From NCBI GenBank assembly GCA_947427385.1, contig CANEHT010000013.1, positions 1 through 34,774 on the forward strand: 34,774 nucleotides of DNA. The letters run 5' to 3'. Positions 1-8,608 of the stretch are shown piece by piece. The notes under the pieces were generated by a model that saw only the letters and a list, made by a program, of their open reading frames with translations, was not told the DNA's origin and searched no databases. A program made the translations under genes and the position numbers. This stretch comes from an uncultured Clostridia bacterium (lineage in GTDB: Bacteria; Bacillota; Clostridia; Lachnospirales; CAMVHY01). Position 1 is the first letter of the stretch. Every line of letters starts with the position of its first letter.

Positions 1-69
1 CTTTAGCTCAGTTGGTAGAGCAACTGACTCTTAATCAGTGGGTCCAGGGTTCGAGTCCCTGAAGGCGCA
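1..69 (+). tRNA. tRNA-Lys (anticodon CTT), 5' end cut off by the window
   Basis: The D arm (GCTCAGTTGGTAGAGC), a five-pair anticodon stem (ACTGA/TCAGT) around the loop CTCTTAA, and the T arm with GGTTCGAGTCC are all visible. The loop places CTT at positions 34-36, which reads the lysine codon AAG. The 3' acceptor strand AAGGCGC plus discriminator A ends at 69. The matching 5' strand would be GCGCCTT, so about four bases lie before the window. No CCA is encoded, so it must be added after transcription. Confidence 0.95.
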
Positions 70-183
70 TTAAAAATAATCTGTGAGCTCACAAATTTTT
101 TTGTGTGCAAACGGAAAATTTTTTCACATTTCATTTTATAACTCATATATTGTTAAAGAAATTAGATATGGGAGGTAAAAAAA

Positions 184-645
184 ATGTATCAATATACAAA
201 TAATATTGTTGCAGATATGGAAGATTTACTTTACGATTTTTTTTCATACCGTCATAATAAAAAACAAGATAAAATTAAAATGAAGTTTACGCCATCACTA
301 ATAGCGAATGTAGATTTTGATTTGAAATGTGATTGTAACTATTCGGTACAAAATGAATTAAGCCATGAACTCGAAACAATTATTGATGAAGTTTTAAATG
401 ATTATGAATATGAAGGTAGTCCAATTTTTGAGGATAAGATTGACCGTGAGGCATTAGCTCAAATCATTCAAAAAGTATTAGAACTTGCAAATGAGCGGAT
501 AGATGAATTAAAAGAGATGCAAATTCAAAACGTAAATAAAAATTCAATTTTAAAAGCATTAATCGAAGCACTTGTAATAAATAATATATTCCTTAAGCGC
601 AAGCCAATTCATCGCGATTTTAATAAGTTCGTTCCTTATTATTAA
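184..645 (+). CDS. Hypothetical protein, 153 aa, acidic and mostly helical
   Basis: An open frame with a good ribosome-binding site (GGGAGG) just before the ATG. I do not recognise the family. The protein is acidic and probably mostly helical, with a predicted helix around residues 95-130 rich in Glu, Ile and Leu, and a basic aromatic C-terminus. There is no signal peptide, membrane segment or cysteine metal motif; the two cysteines sit close together near residues 49-51. It stands alone between the tRNA-Lys gene and a palindromic repeat that probably ends its transcript, and is convergent with spoIIID. It is real by its RBS and codon structure. The function is unknown. Confidence 0.7.
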   Translation: MYQYTNNIVADMEDLLYDFFSYRHNKKQDKIKMKFTPSLIANVDFDLKCDCNYSVQNELSHELETIIDEVLNDYEYEGSPIFEDKIDREALAQIIQKVLELANERIDELKEMQIQNVNKNSILKALIEALVINNIFLKRKPIHRDFNKFVPYY

Positions 646-651
646 AGGCGG

Positions 652-808
652 TAAGACCTTACTTTTCTTGAAAGAAAATTCTTTACTTTTTCTTTGAAAA
701 GAAAAAGTAACAAAAGAAACTTTACAACAAAAAATCTTTGTGCGTTTGCACAAAGATTTTTTGTTAAAGTTCTTTTGATTACTTTTCTTTCAAAAAAAGT
801 AAGGTTTT
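652..808. repeat. Modular triple-hairpin repeat, copy A (alpha-core-alpha)
   Basis: A long near-perfect palindrome between two converging genes. The outer arms begin AAGACCTTACTTTTC and end in its near complement. The left arm contains its own hairpin (TTACTTTTTC...GAAAAAGTAA, 683-710). The centre is a strong stem, CTTTGTGC/GCACAAAG, flanked by A and T runs (about 730-762). The same design recurs at 5541, 11935, 19995, 23413, 23553 and 32016. The central hairpin with its T run could act as a two-way terminator for the 184 gene and spoIIID. Confidence 0.9.
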
Positions 809-811
809 ATT

Positions 812-1078
812 TTAAATTCTAATACTATTTAGTAGAGACAAATATTTTTCTTTGGTAGCTAAGCCACCTCGTATATGGCGTTCAGCTTTATTTACATCCA
901 AAATTCTTTTTGCCTCTAGGGCAAGTTTAGGATTTATTTTCTTTAGGCGCTCAGTAACATCTTTATGTACGGTTGATTTACTTATCCCAAATTTTTTAGC
1001 AGTTTGCCGAACAGTTGCATTACTTTTAATTATAAAGTTAGCGATTTGAACGGCTCTCTCTTCTATGTATGTTTTCAT
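812..1078 (-). CDS. spoIIID: Sporulation transcriptional regulator SpoIIID
   Basis: An 88-residue DNA-binding protein matching the SpoIIID family along its whole length. The helix-turn-helix lies at about residues 22-41 with the hallmark GISKSTVHKD, followed by TERL and NP, and by the C-terminal basic region ERHIRGG at about 66-72. SpoIIID works in the mother cell, where it activates and represses many sigma-E genes and helps switch on sigma-K. The start at 1078 is chosen because GGAGG lies just upstream; a ten-residue longer frame lacks a site. A sigma-E-like promoter precedes it. Its 3' end meets repeat copy A. The family assignment is firm. Confidence 0.95.
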   Translation of the reverse strand: MKTYIEERAVQIANFIIKSNATVRQTAKKFGISKSTVHKDVTERLKKINPKLALEAKRILDVNKAERHIRGGLATKEKYLSLLNSIRI

Positions 1079-1111
1079 TGACACGCCTCCTTTATTATGT
1101 AGTGACAATTA

Positions 1112-1140
1112 AATTTATGCCAGATACATAATTTTTATGA
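1112..1140 (-). promoter_or_regulatory. Sigma-E-like promoter of spoIIID
   Basis: Read on the minus strand, TCATAAA (1140-1134) is followed after 14 bases by CATAAATT (1119-1112). The spacing and the -10 element closely resemble the sigma-E consensus (CATAcaaT type). A very similar pair, with the identical -10, precedes sipL at 16988-17016. The predicted transcription start falls near 1105, just ahead of the spoIIID ribosome-binding site. Confidence 0.45.
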
Positions 1141-1144
1141 GGCA

Positions 1145-1924
1145 TTAATTATTTAAAATAATAAGGGCCATTTTGCCTAACTCATTAAATCTTTTCTCAA
1201 CAATATTTCTATCATAGCCAATAATTCCATGAGCTTTATATGGATCATTAAAATAATAACGATAGTAATCAAAACCGACAAGGACTAAACAATGCTCACG
1301 GCCAATCCATGTATATTTATCACCAATTTTATATGGTGAATTTTCATCAGCATAATTAATTGTCCATGACATAGTTAATTTTGATGGTTTCATATCCATT
1401 GTTGCCCAAATTAAAATTGGAATATCATTTAAAATATAATTTTCAATAAGAAAACTTAATGGTAAACCATTTATTGCAATAGCTCTTTGATAGTTAATTT
1501 TATTTACAGCAAAAAAATTATTTATAGATTTTTCAATAGCATTTGAATAGCAACCAAATCCACAATTTTCTCCTGACTCAATATATGGATTACCAACATA
1601 TGCTGAATTTGGATCCGGCCCAAAAATTTCATTCTTCTCCATACTTTTATACCAATCTTTTTTAATTAAATAATCATTAAAAAAAGTATGCTTTGAAACA
1701 TAATACCCATAACTTTGTAAAAGCATTGTTGCACTTACTGCTTCACAACCTGAAATAATATCTTTTTGATCTAAATATGGAACATTAATAAATTTTGTAA
1801 TATGTGAAGATGGAACATCAAAATACCTAACAAATTCAGCAGCTTCTATAAAATCTTCTGCCATAATATCAATACGATTTAAAAAAATTATTATCACTGC
1901 AAATATAATTGTTTTTATTTTCAA
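1145..1924 (-). CDS. Secreted C39-like (peptidase_C39_2) cysteine peptidase family protein
   Basis: An approximately 259-residue protein with an N-terminal signal peptide (Lys-rich start, then a hydrophobic stretch IIFAVIIIFL) and a papain-like C39_2 domain. The likely catalytic residues are Cys in SGCEAVSATMLL (about residue 60), His in GREHCLVLVGFD (about 211) and Asp in FNDPYK (about 227). Family members are peptidase-like proteins that act outside the membrane; the substrate is unknown. The start is probably the TTG at 1924, because GGAGG sits seven bases ahead of it. The ATG at 1939 contains that GGAGG and has no site of its own. It is upstream of spoIIID on the same strand and divergent from mnmA, so a sporulation role is possible but unproven. 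Confidence 0.8.
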   Translation of the reverse strand: MKIKTIIFAVIIIFLNRIDIMAEDFIEAAEFVRYFDVPSSHITKFINVPYLDQKDIISGCEAVSATMLLQSYGYYVSKHTFFNDYLIKKDWYKSMEKNEIFGPDPNSAYVGNPYIESGENCGFGCYSNAIEKSINNFFAVNKINYQRAIAINGLPLSFLIENYILNDIPILIWATMDMKPSKLTMSWTINYADENSPYKIGDKYTWIGREHCLVLVGFDYYRYYFNDPYKAHGIIGYDRNIVEKRFNELGKMALIILNN

Positions 1925-1998
1925 TTTTAAAACCTCCATTTAAAAAGCAGGTTATGGTATCATAAATTTTGAATTAAGTCAAGTAGGAGTTTTATATT

Positions 1999-3063
1999 AT
2001 GAAAAAAATTATGGTAGCAATGAGTGGCGGCGTTGATAGTTCCGTAGCCACATTAATTTTAAAAAATAATGGCGATGAAATTTGTGGCGCTACAATGAAA
2101 TTATTTAGCAATGAAAATATTGGTGAGCATTCAAAAACTTGTTGCGCATTAAATGATGTGTTCGACGCAAAAAATATTGCGGCGCGCTTGAATTTTAATC
2201 ACTACGTATTTAATTTTGGCGACGATTTTTTTCACTACGTCATCAAAAAATTTGCCAACGAATATATTAATGGCCGTACACCAAATCCTTGTCTCGATTG
2301 TAATCGGTTTATAAAGTTCAAGAAATTTTTACAGCGTGCAAATCTTTTAGGCTATGATTATATTGCGACGGGACATTACGCACAAATTTTTTACGATGAA
2401 AATTCAAATCGATATGTATTAAAAAAATCGATGGACGCTACGAAAGACCAAACTTATTTTTTATACGCAATGACGCAAGATGAATTGGCAAAAACAATTT
2501 TCCCGCTAGGAAATTTGTTGAAATCGGAAGTACGTGAAATCGCCGCAAAAAATAATTTGATAAATGCACAAAAACCTGACAGCCAAGATATTTGTTTCGT
2601 TAAAAATAAAAATTACAGTCAATTCCTACGTGAAAATTTTCAATTTGAAAACAAATCCGGAAATTTTGTTGACAAACATGGAAAAATTCTTGGACATCAT
2701 AACGGCAGTATAAATTATACAATCGGCCAGCGCAAAGGTTTAGGAATAAGTTTCGGCAAACACATGTATGTTATTGCGAAAAATGGCGACACAATTATTT
2801 TGGGCGATGAAAACGATTTGTACAAAAAAAAATTAATTGCGCACGATATAAATTTGATTGCAATTGAAAAATTAACTAAGCCAATGAAAATCACCGCAAA
2901 AATTCGCTATAATCAATCTGAAACACCTGCAACTATCAAACCGATAAATGAAAATGAAATCGAAGTTGAATTTGAAAATCCACAGCGCGCAATAACTCCC
3001 GGACAAGCCGTTGTATTTTATGACGGCGATAATGTTCTCGGAGGCGGAATAATTAAAGAATGA
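1999..3063 (+). CDS. mnmA: tRNA-specific 2-thiouridylase MnmA
   Basis: MnmA makes the 2-thio group on the wobble uridine of tRNA Lys, Glu and Gln, using ATP and persulfide sulfur. The 354 residues cover the full family length. The PP-loop SGGVDSS is at residues 9-15. The conserved CXXC is in TPNPCLDCN (C98, C101) and the second catalytic Cys in DSQDICF (C199). GHYAQI and the C-terminal beta-barrel region with TPGQAVVFY are also present. The last bases overlap the hydE start (ATGA), so the two are translationally coupled. The upstream site TAGGAG supports the ATG at 1999. Confidence 0.96.
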   Translation: MKKIMVAMSGGVDSSVATLILKNNGDEICGATMKLFSNENIGEHSKTCCALNDVFDAKNIAARLNFNHYVFNFGDDFFHYVIKKFANEYINGRTPNPCLDCNRFIKFKKFLQRANLLGYDYIATGHYAQIFYDENSNRYVLKKSMDATKDQTYFLYAMTQDELAKTIFPLGNLLKSEVREIAAKNNLINAQKPDSQDICFVKNKNYSQFLRENFQFENKSGNFVDKHGKILGHHNGSINYTIGQRKGLGISFGKHMYVIAKNGDTIILGDENDLYKKKLIAHDINLIAIEKLTKPMKITAKIRYNQSETPATIKPINENEIEVEFENPQRAITPGQAVVFYDGDNVLGGGIIKE

Positions 3064-4100
3064 AAAAATTAATTGACAAACTCGAACGTCAAAAAATTTT
3101 AACAGCCGATGAATTTTTGATTTTACTGCAAAAATTTTCTAACGCCAAAATTTCAAATTATCTTGCGCAAAAAGCACGCGCTATTACGCAAAAACATTTT
3201 GACAATAAAATTTACATACGCGGCTTGATTGAGTTTACAAATTACTGTCGCAATGATTGTTTTTACTGCGGAATTCGTAAAAGTAATTTGAATGCACAAC
3301 GATATCGATTGTCGAATCAAGAAATTTTTACATGTTGTGAAAAAGGTTACGCGCTCGGCTTTCGCACGTTTGTTTTACAAGGCGGCGAAGATTTATATTT
3401 TACCGATGAAAAATTGGTTGAAATAATTTCGCACATCAAAAAAAAATTCCACGATTGCGCCATAACTTTGTCAATCGGGGAAAAAAGTTTTGACGCATAC
3501 AAAAAATTTTTTGATGCAGGCGCCGACCGATTTTTATTGCGCCATGAAACTGCAAACGATTCACATTACAAAAAATTGCATCCAAAAAATTTGTCATTGG
3601 CAAACCGAAAAAAATGCCTATACGATTTAAAAAAAATTGGCTATCAAGTTGGTTGTGGATTCATGGTTGGCTCACCATTCCAAACTTTTGCAAATGTCGT
3701 GGAAGATTTACTTTTCATTCAAAAATTTTCACCGCATATGGTTGGTATCGGCCCATTCATCGCGCATAAAGATACAAAATTTTCTGCGATGCCAAATGGA
3801 AATCTTGCACTAACATTATTTTTGATTTCGATAATTCGATTGATGTTGCCCAACGCATTAATCCCGGCAACAACAGCTTTAGGTACGATAGATAATGACG
3901 GCCGTGAAAAAGGAATTTTACACGGCGCAAATGTTTTAATGCCAAATTTGTCACCCATTTCCGTACGAAAAAAATATTCACTGTATGACAACAAAATTTG
4001 TACGGGCGAAGAAGCTGCTGAATGTATAAAATGTTTGGCAGCACGCGTAAATAAAATTGGATATGAAATTGTTGTCGACCGCGGAGATTATAAATATTAA
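3060..4100 (+). CDS. hydE: [FeFe]-hydrogenase maturase HydE, radical SAM protein
   Basis: HydE is one of three proteins that build the 2Fe subcluster of the H-cluster of [FeFe]-hydrogenase. It acts on the Fe-cysteine complex delivered by HydG. The 346 residues hold the radical SAM motif CRNDCFYC (C63, C67, C70), the SAM-binding region GGED (about 118-121), and the family signature around VGCGFMVGSPFQT. The second, optional Fe-S cysteine set of some HydE proteins is not obvious. The start overlaps the mnmA stop by four bases. hydG follows 16 bases later, so mnmA-hydE-hydG looks like one transcript. Confidence 0.93.
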   Translation: MKKLIDKLERQKILTADEFLILLQKFSNAKISNYLAQKARAITQKHFDNKIYIRGLIEFTNYCRNDCFYCGIRKSNLNAQRYRLSNQEIFTCCEKGYALGFRTFVLQGGEDLYFTDEKLVEIISHIKKKFHDCAITLSIGEKSFDAYKKFFDAGADRFLLRHETANDSHYKKLHPKNLSLANRKKCLYDLKKIGYQVGCGFMVGSPFQTFANVVEDLLFIQKFSPHMVGIGPFIAHKDTKFSAMPNGNLALTLFLISIIRLMLPNALIPATTALGTIDNDGREKGILHGANVLMPNLSPISVRKKYSLYDNKICTGEEAAECIKCLAARVNKIGYEIVVDRGDYKY

Positions 4101-4116
4101 TGAAAGGATGTTTTTT

Positions 4117-5523
4117 ATGTACAAAATTGACTCTGAAATCGCCGACGAATTTATCAATCATGATGAAATTATGTCAACAATTGATTACATGAAAAAAAAT
4201 AAATCGAACAAATTGCTTGCCCAAAATATTTTACATAAAGCTGAAAATTTCACCGGCTTAAATTATAAAGATGCGGCAATTCTTTTGGAATGTGATGATG
4301 CCGAAATTAATCAACAAATTTTTGATTTAGCTGGCCGCGTTAAAAAAAAATTTTACGGTAATCGAATCGTTATGTTCGCCCCACTTTATATATCAAATTA
4401 TTGCGTCAACGGCTGCGTCTATTGCCCTTATCATTATAAAAATAAAAATATGCCGCGCAAAAAACTTTCGCAATCTGAAATAAAAAATGAAGTTATCGCT
4501 CTACAAGATATGGGGCATAAACGTTTGGCACTTGAAACTGGTGAAGACCCTACAAATTGCCCAATCGATTATGTTTTGGAAAGCATCAAAACTATTTATT
4601 CAATAAAGCATAAAAATGGTGCAATCCGCCGGATTAATGTCAACATCGCCGCAACAACAATCGAAAATTATAAAAAATTGCATGACGCCGGAATTGGAAC
4701 CTACATTTTATTTCAAGAAACTTATAATAAAAAAAATTATGAGCTGCTGCATCCGTACGGCCCAAAACATAATTACAATTATCATACGGAAGCAATGGAT
4801 CGCGCTATGCTTGGCGGAATAGATGACGTCGGACTCGGCGTATTATTCGGTTTGAATTCATACCGCTACGATTTTATCGGATTACTTATGCACGCCGCAC
4901 ATCTTGAAAAAAAATTTGGCGTCGGCCCACATACTATAAGTGTTCCACGAATTCGTCCGGCAAATGATATTGACACAAATGATTTTAATTGCGTACCGGA
5001 TGAAATTTTTGAAAAAATCGTCGCCGTATTACGCATCGCAGTTCCATATACCGGTATGATTATTTCCACGCGTGAATCTGCAGCCGTACGCGAAAAAGTT
5101 TTACGGCTCGGTATTTCACAAATTAGTGCGGCGTCCAGTACAAGCGTTGGCGGTTACACTGAAAAAAATAATGAGCGTGCGCAATTTGATTTAAACGATA
5201 CACGAACGCTTGACGAAATTGTACGATGGCTTTTACAACTCGGCTACATTCCAAGCTTTTGTACGGCATGTTATCGTGAAAATCGAACCGGCGACAGATT
5301 TATGAATTTGCTTAAAGCGGGACAAATTGCAAATTGCTGTCAACCCAACGCGCTCATAACGTTAAAAGAATATTTGGAAGATTATGCATCGCCGCAGACA
5401 AAATTAATTGGCGAAAAAGTTATACGCGACGAAATTCAAAACATACCGAACGAAAAAGTCCGTCAACTTGTTCAAAATTACATGACTGATTTAAATAATG
5501 GCGCGCGCGATTTTAGATTTTAG
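4117..5523 (+). CDS. hydG: [FeFe]-hydrogenase maturase HydG, tyrosine lyase
   Basis: HydG splits tyrosine to p-cresol, CO and cyanide and loads them on iron for the H-cluster. The 468-residue protein has the radical SAM motif CVNGCVYC (C96, C100, C103). It also has the C-terminal second-cluster motif CTAC...CC (C382, C385, C408), whose CX2CX22C spacing sets HydG apart from the related ThiH. The ATG at 4117 follows AAAGGA at good distance. An upstream in-frame ATG at 4057 would overlap hydE by 44 bases and has no site, so it is rejected. A palindromic repeat (copy B) separates it from hydF. Confidence 0.95.
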   Translation: MYKIDSEIADEFINHDEIMSTIDYMKKNKSNKLLAQNILHKAENFTGLNYKDAAILLECDDAEINQQIFDLAGRVKKKFYGNRIVMFAPLYISNYCVNGCVYCPYHYKNKNMPRKKLSQSEIKNEVIALQDMGHKRLALETGEDPTNCPIDYVLESIKTIYSIKHKNGAIRRINVNIAATTIENYKKLHDAGIGTYILFQETYNKKNYELLHPYGPKHNYNYHTEAMDRAMLGGIDDVGLGVLFGLNSYRYDFIGLLMHAAHLEKKFGVGPHTISVPRIRPANDIDTNDFNCVPDEIFEKIVAVLRIAVPYTGMIISTRESAAVREKVLRLGISQISAASSTSVGGYTEKNNERAQFDLNDTRTLDEIVRWLLQLGYIPSFCTACYRENRTGDRFMNLLKAGQIANCCQPNALITLKEYLEDYASPQTKLIGEKVIRDEIQNIPNEKVRQLVQNYMTDLNNGARDFRF

Positions 5524-5540
5524 AAACAAACTACTAAAAA

Positions 5541-5667
5541 ATAATTTCTTATTTTTCTTTAGAGAAAGAAAAGTAATCAAAAGAAATCGATAAAAAAATC
5601 ACGTATAGCGTGATTTTTTTGTTAAAATTTTTTTGGTTCTTTTTTTATAAAAAAAGAACGGTTTTTA
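5541..5667. repeat. Modular triple-hairpin repeat, copy B (alpha-core-beta)
   Basis: It lies between hydG and hydF. The left arm is the alpha type (TTTCTTTAGAGAAAGAAAAG). The central stem is AAATCACG/CGTGATTT, different in sequence from other copies but still fully paired. The right arm is the beta type (GGTTCTTTTTTTATAAAAAAAGAAC split across two hairpin halves at 5635-5660). By its arm order it is inverted relative to copies E, F and G. It may weaken read-through into hydF. Confidence 0.88.
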
Positions 5668-5699
5668 AATTATTTATCTATAAATTTTAGGAGGTCAAA

Positions 5700-6860
5700 A
5701 TGAGTCTTGATAAAACGCCGAATGCTAACCGTTTTCAAATTGGAATATTCGGCAAAAGAAATACCGGCAAATCCACATTGATTAATGCAATCACAAATCA
5801 AAATGTTTCACTCGTGTCAAATATTGCTGGCACAACAACCGATCCCGTTCAAAAAGCAATGGAAATTCACGGCATCGGCCCATGTTTATTTATTGATACG
5901 GCCGGATTTGATGACGAAGGAGATTTGGGGCAACTTCGTAATCAAAAAACTTTTGACGTTGCAAAAAAAATTGACGCCGCAATTATTTTAATAAATGATG
6001 AAAATTTTGATATGGAGTTAAATTTTTTTGATAAAAATGTTCCAACAATCTTTGCAATAAATAAATGTGATGAGTTAAAAAATATTGACACGCTAAAAAA
6101 TAAAATACGTGAAAAAACAAATCTTGAACCAATTTGTATCAGTGCAAAAACAAAAAAAAATATCGACGCGCTAATAGACGCATTGATAAAAATTAAGCCG
6201 TATACCGAAAAAAATATTGTTGATGGTTTGGTTGATAAAAATGATTTGGTAATGCTCGTCATGCCGCAAGATATTCAGGCGCCACAAGGTCGATTAATTT
6301 TACCGCAAGTTCAAACCATTCGAAGTTTACTTGACAAAAAATGTATAACAATTTGTACAACGACAGATAATTTTACGACGGCATTGAAATCTTTAAAACT
6401 TGCGCCAAAATTAATTATTACTGACTCACAAGCATTCAAATTTGTTTACGAAAATAAACCGCCAAACTCACTCATAACATCATTTTCAATTTTGTTTGCA
6501 AAATATAAAGGCGATATTACGGAATTTATTCGTGGCGCGCAAAAAATTGAGCAACTCAATAAAAATTCTCGAGTTTTAATTGCGGAAGCTTGTACGCATG
6601 TTCCACTCGAAGAAGATATTGGGCGCGTAAAAATTCCACGACTTTTGGAAAACAAATTTGGTTGTCAAATAGAATTTGCGCATGAATTCCCAGATGATTT
6701 ATCACGATTTGATTTGGTTATTCATTGCGGCGCGTGTATGTTTAATCGAAAATATATGCTTGCAAGAATCGTGCAAGCAAAAAATCAAAATGTTCCTATT
6801 ACAAATTACGGATTGGCAATTGCGAAATTGACAGGAATTTTGGACAAAGTCGTTTATTAA
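5700..6860 (+). CDS. hydF: [FeFe]-hydrogenase maturase HydF, GTPase scaffold
   Basis: HydF is the GTPase scaffold on which the 2Fe subcluster is held before transfer to the hydrogenase. The 386 residues start with a TrmE-like G domain: Walker A GKRNTGKS at 18-25, G2 TTTDP, G3 DTAG, and G4 NKCD. The C-terminal domain carries the Fe-S ligand set CTH and HCGAC (C298, H300, C343, C346). The start follows AGGAGG. No hydrogenase structural gene is in the window. A terminator follows directly. Confidence 0.95.
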   Translation: MSLDKTPNANRFQIGIFGKRNTGKSTLINAITNQNVSLVSNIAGTTTDPVQKAMEIHGIGPCLFIDTAGFDDEGDLGQLRNQKTFDVAKKIDAAIILINDENFDMELNFFDKNVPTIFAINKCDELKNIDTLKNKIREKTNLEPICISAKTKKNIDALIDALIKIKPYTEKNIVDGLVDKNDLVMLVMPQDIQAPQGRLILPQVQTIRSLLDKKCITICTTTDNFTTALKSLKLAPKLIITDSQAFKFVYENKPPNSLITSFSILFAKYKGDITEFIRGAQKIEQLNKNSRVLIAEACTHVPLEEDIGRVKIPRLLENKFGCQIEFAHEFPDDLSRFDLVIHCGACMFNRKYMLARIVQAKNQNVPITNYGLAIAKLTGILDKVVY

Positions 6861-6877
6861 AAAATCCAAGCAATAAT

Positions 6878-6916
6878 AAAAATCTCTTGCGCTATTTTTA
6901 ACGTAAGAGATTTTTT
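6878..6916 (+). terminator. Rho-independent terminator after hydF
   Basis: The stem AAATCTCTTGCG / CGTAAGAGATTT with an AT loop is followed by a T run. It lies just after the hydF stop and before the symporter leader. Confidence 0.8.
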
Positions 6917-6992
6917 CTATGAATTGATTTATGAACGTCGCCATGATATTATATTTACAATATTACAACTTTATCGCAGGAGTGTTTTCCGA

Positions 6993-8186
6993 ATGAAAAA
7001 ATTAGGATTTGTCCCAAAATTAATTATCGCGATTATCATTGGCATTTTAATTGGACAATTTATGCCCGAATATGTTTGTCGTTTAGTCGTAACATTGTCC
7101 GGTATATTTGGCTCCTTTTTGAAATTTATCATACCTCTTATGATTTTAGCTTATGTAACGATGGGAATTGCAGATTTATCACATGGTGCCGGAAAACTTT
7201 TAGGCATAACCGTTATTCTATCGTATTTGTCAACTTTATTTGCCGGGTCCACTTCGTATTTGATATCTTCTTTCTTGTTTCCACATTTTATGAGTGCAAA
7301 TGCACTTGTACAAATTGCGGCTACTGCTGACATTTCTGTAAAATCTTATTTCAATTTGACAATCCCACCGCTTATGGATACTTTGTCAGCGGTAGTTTTG
7401 GCATTCACTTTAGGATTAAGTTTCTCCGCTATGAAAGAAAAAGAAATCGGAAACACACTTTATAACGCATTCAAAGATTTGTCAAAAATTATTGATAATG
7501 TTTTGCATAAAACAATTATTCCACTGCTCCCACTTTATATTTGTGGAACTTTTACCGATATGACTAAGTCCGGTAAAACTTTTGCCGTTTTAAGCATCTT
7601 ATGGAAAGTATTCTTGGTCGTAATTCTTATGCATATGGCGTGCATTTTGATTCAATTTTGTATCGCCGGCGCCGTTAGCAAAAAAAATCCGTTAATTTTA
7701 ATCAAAAATCAAATTCCAGGTTACACTACTGCACTCGGAACACAATCTTCCGCCGCAACAATCCCTGTTAATCTTCAATGTGCAGCGGCAGATGGAATCA
7801 GCGAACAAATTCGTAATTTCGTCGTGCCACTCTGCGCCAACATTCATATGCCTGGTTCAATGATAACTATCTCGGCTTGTGCAACCGCTGTTTGTTTGAT
7901 GAATCAGTTGCCGCTCAATTTAATAACCGTAATTCAATTCATTATGACTCTTGGCGTCGCATTGGTAGCTTCACCGGGAGCGCCCGGCGGTTCTATCATG
8001 ACTGCATTACCATTTTTATATATAATTTTTGGCGCGGAAGCCGGCAATATAGACGGACCGATTTGTGCAATTATGGTAGCACTCTATATCACGCAAGATT
8101 CTTTTGGTACCGCTTGCAATATCTCAGGCGATAATGCCATTGGCGTCATAATCGACACTATTTACAAAAAATTTATCAAAAAATAA
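6993..8186 (+). CDS. Dicarboxylate/amino acid:cation symporter, SDF family
   Basis: A 397-residue multi-pass inner membrane protein of the glutamate/dicarboxylate (SDF) transporter family, which takes up acidic or neutral amino acids or dicarboxylates with sodium or protons. Family marks are the N-terminal segments to about residue 110, the HP1-like LGLSFSAMKEKE and the HP2-like serine-rich loop GTQSSAATIPVN. The usual NMDGT in TM7 is replaced by NIHMPGS, so substrate or ion coupling probably differs from GltP. The start at 6993 follows AGGAGTG; the frame is open further upstream but without a site. It stands alone between two terminators. Confidence 0.85.
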   Translation: MKKLGFVPKLIIAIIIGILIGQFMPEYVCRLVVTLSGIFGSFLKFIIPLMILAYVTMGIADLSHGAGKLLGITVILSYLSTLFAGSTSYLISSFLFPHFMSANALVQIAATADISVKSYFNLTIPPLMDTLSAVVLAFTLGLSFSAMKEKEIGNTLYNAFKDLSKIIDNVLHKTIIPLLPLYICGTFTDMTKSGKTFAVLSILWKVFLVVILMHMACILIQFCIAGAVSKKNPLILIKNQIPGYTTALGTQSSAATIPVNLQCAAADGISEQIRNFVVPLCANIHMPGSMITISACATAVCLMNQLPLNLITVIQFIMTLGVALVASPGAPGGSIMTALPFLYIIFGAEAGNIDGPICAIMVALYITQDSFGTACNISGDNAIGVIIDTIYKKFIKK

Positions 8187-8212
8187 TTTTCGTCAAAATA
8201 TCTTGATATCAC

Positions 8213-8249
8213 AAAAAAGACACAAATTTAAGTTTGTGTCTTTTATTTT
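8213..8249. terminator. Bidirectional terminator between symporter and spoVAE
   Basis: The stem AAAAGACACAAA / TTTGTGTCTTTT is flanked by A and T runs on both sides, serving two converging transcripts. It overlaps the last codons of spoVAE. Confidence 0.8.
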
Positions 8250-8596
8250 TCTTTTGGGTCAAAAATTAGCGCGTTTAACAAACTAAAAATTACTGCGGCA
8301 GTTATACCTGCTGCGCCCGCTTTCAATCCACCAGTTAAAATTCCTATTGCACCTTCTGAATCAATTTCTTCTTTGACGCCGTTAGCCAATAAATTTCCGA
8401 AGCCGGGTAATGGAACGGCGGCGCCGGCGCCCGCATAAGAAATTAATTTATCATATAAATCGAAACCGCCGAGGATACATCCGATAACGACGAACAAAAC
8501 TAAAATTCTTGCGGAAGTTATTTTAGTTTTGTCAATCAAAATTTGCCCGATAACACAAATTACGCCGCCGACCCAAAACGCATTTAAGTAATCCAT
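8243..8596 (-). CDS. spoVAE: Stage V sporulation protein AE (SpoVAEb type)
   Basis: A 117-residue membrane protein of the SpoVAC/SpoVAE family, part of the inner-membrane channel that moves dipicolinic acid into the developing spore and out during germination. The opening DYLNAFWVGGVICVIGQ closely matches that of SpoVAC in the same operon, showing the two are paralogues. Glycine-rich segments around GAGAAVPLPGFGNLLANG are typical. It is the last gene of the operon and follows spoVAD by 12 bases with its own GAGGTG site. No SpoVAEa or SpoVAF follows. Confidence 0.92.
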   Translation of the reverse strand: MDYLNAFWVGGVICVIGQILIDKTKITSARILVLFVVIGCILGGFDLYDKLISYAGAGAAVPLPGFGNLLANGVKEEIDSEGAIGILTGGLKAGAAGITAAVIFSLLNALIFDPKEK

Positions 8597-8608
8597 TTTT
8601 TCACCTCG

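Noticed and set aside
88..109. Hairpin after tRNA-Lys as a terminator
   Set aside because: The stem GCTCACAAA/TTTGTGTGC has a mismatch and is not followed by a clean T run, so I could not support it.
559..753. A 64-codon minus-strand frame
   Set aside because: It runs through the palindromic repeat and the end of the gene on the other strand, has no ribosome-binding site, and is low-complexity Lys/Phe/Ser from the repeat itself.
4057..4116. A 20-residue N-terminal extension of HydG
   Set aside because: It overlaps hydE, lacks a ribosome-binding site, and the start at 4117 gives the normal HydG length.
3719..4161. Minus-strand frames inside hydE (and similar antisense frames in lysS, dnaX, nhaC, proS and topA)
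   Set aside because: They are shadows of strongly supported genes, with no sites or recognisable domains of their own.
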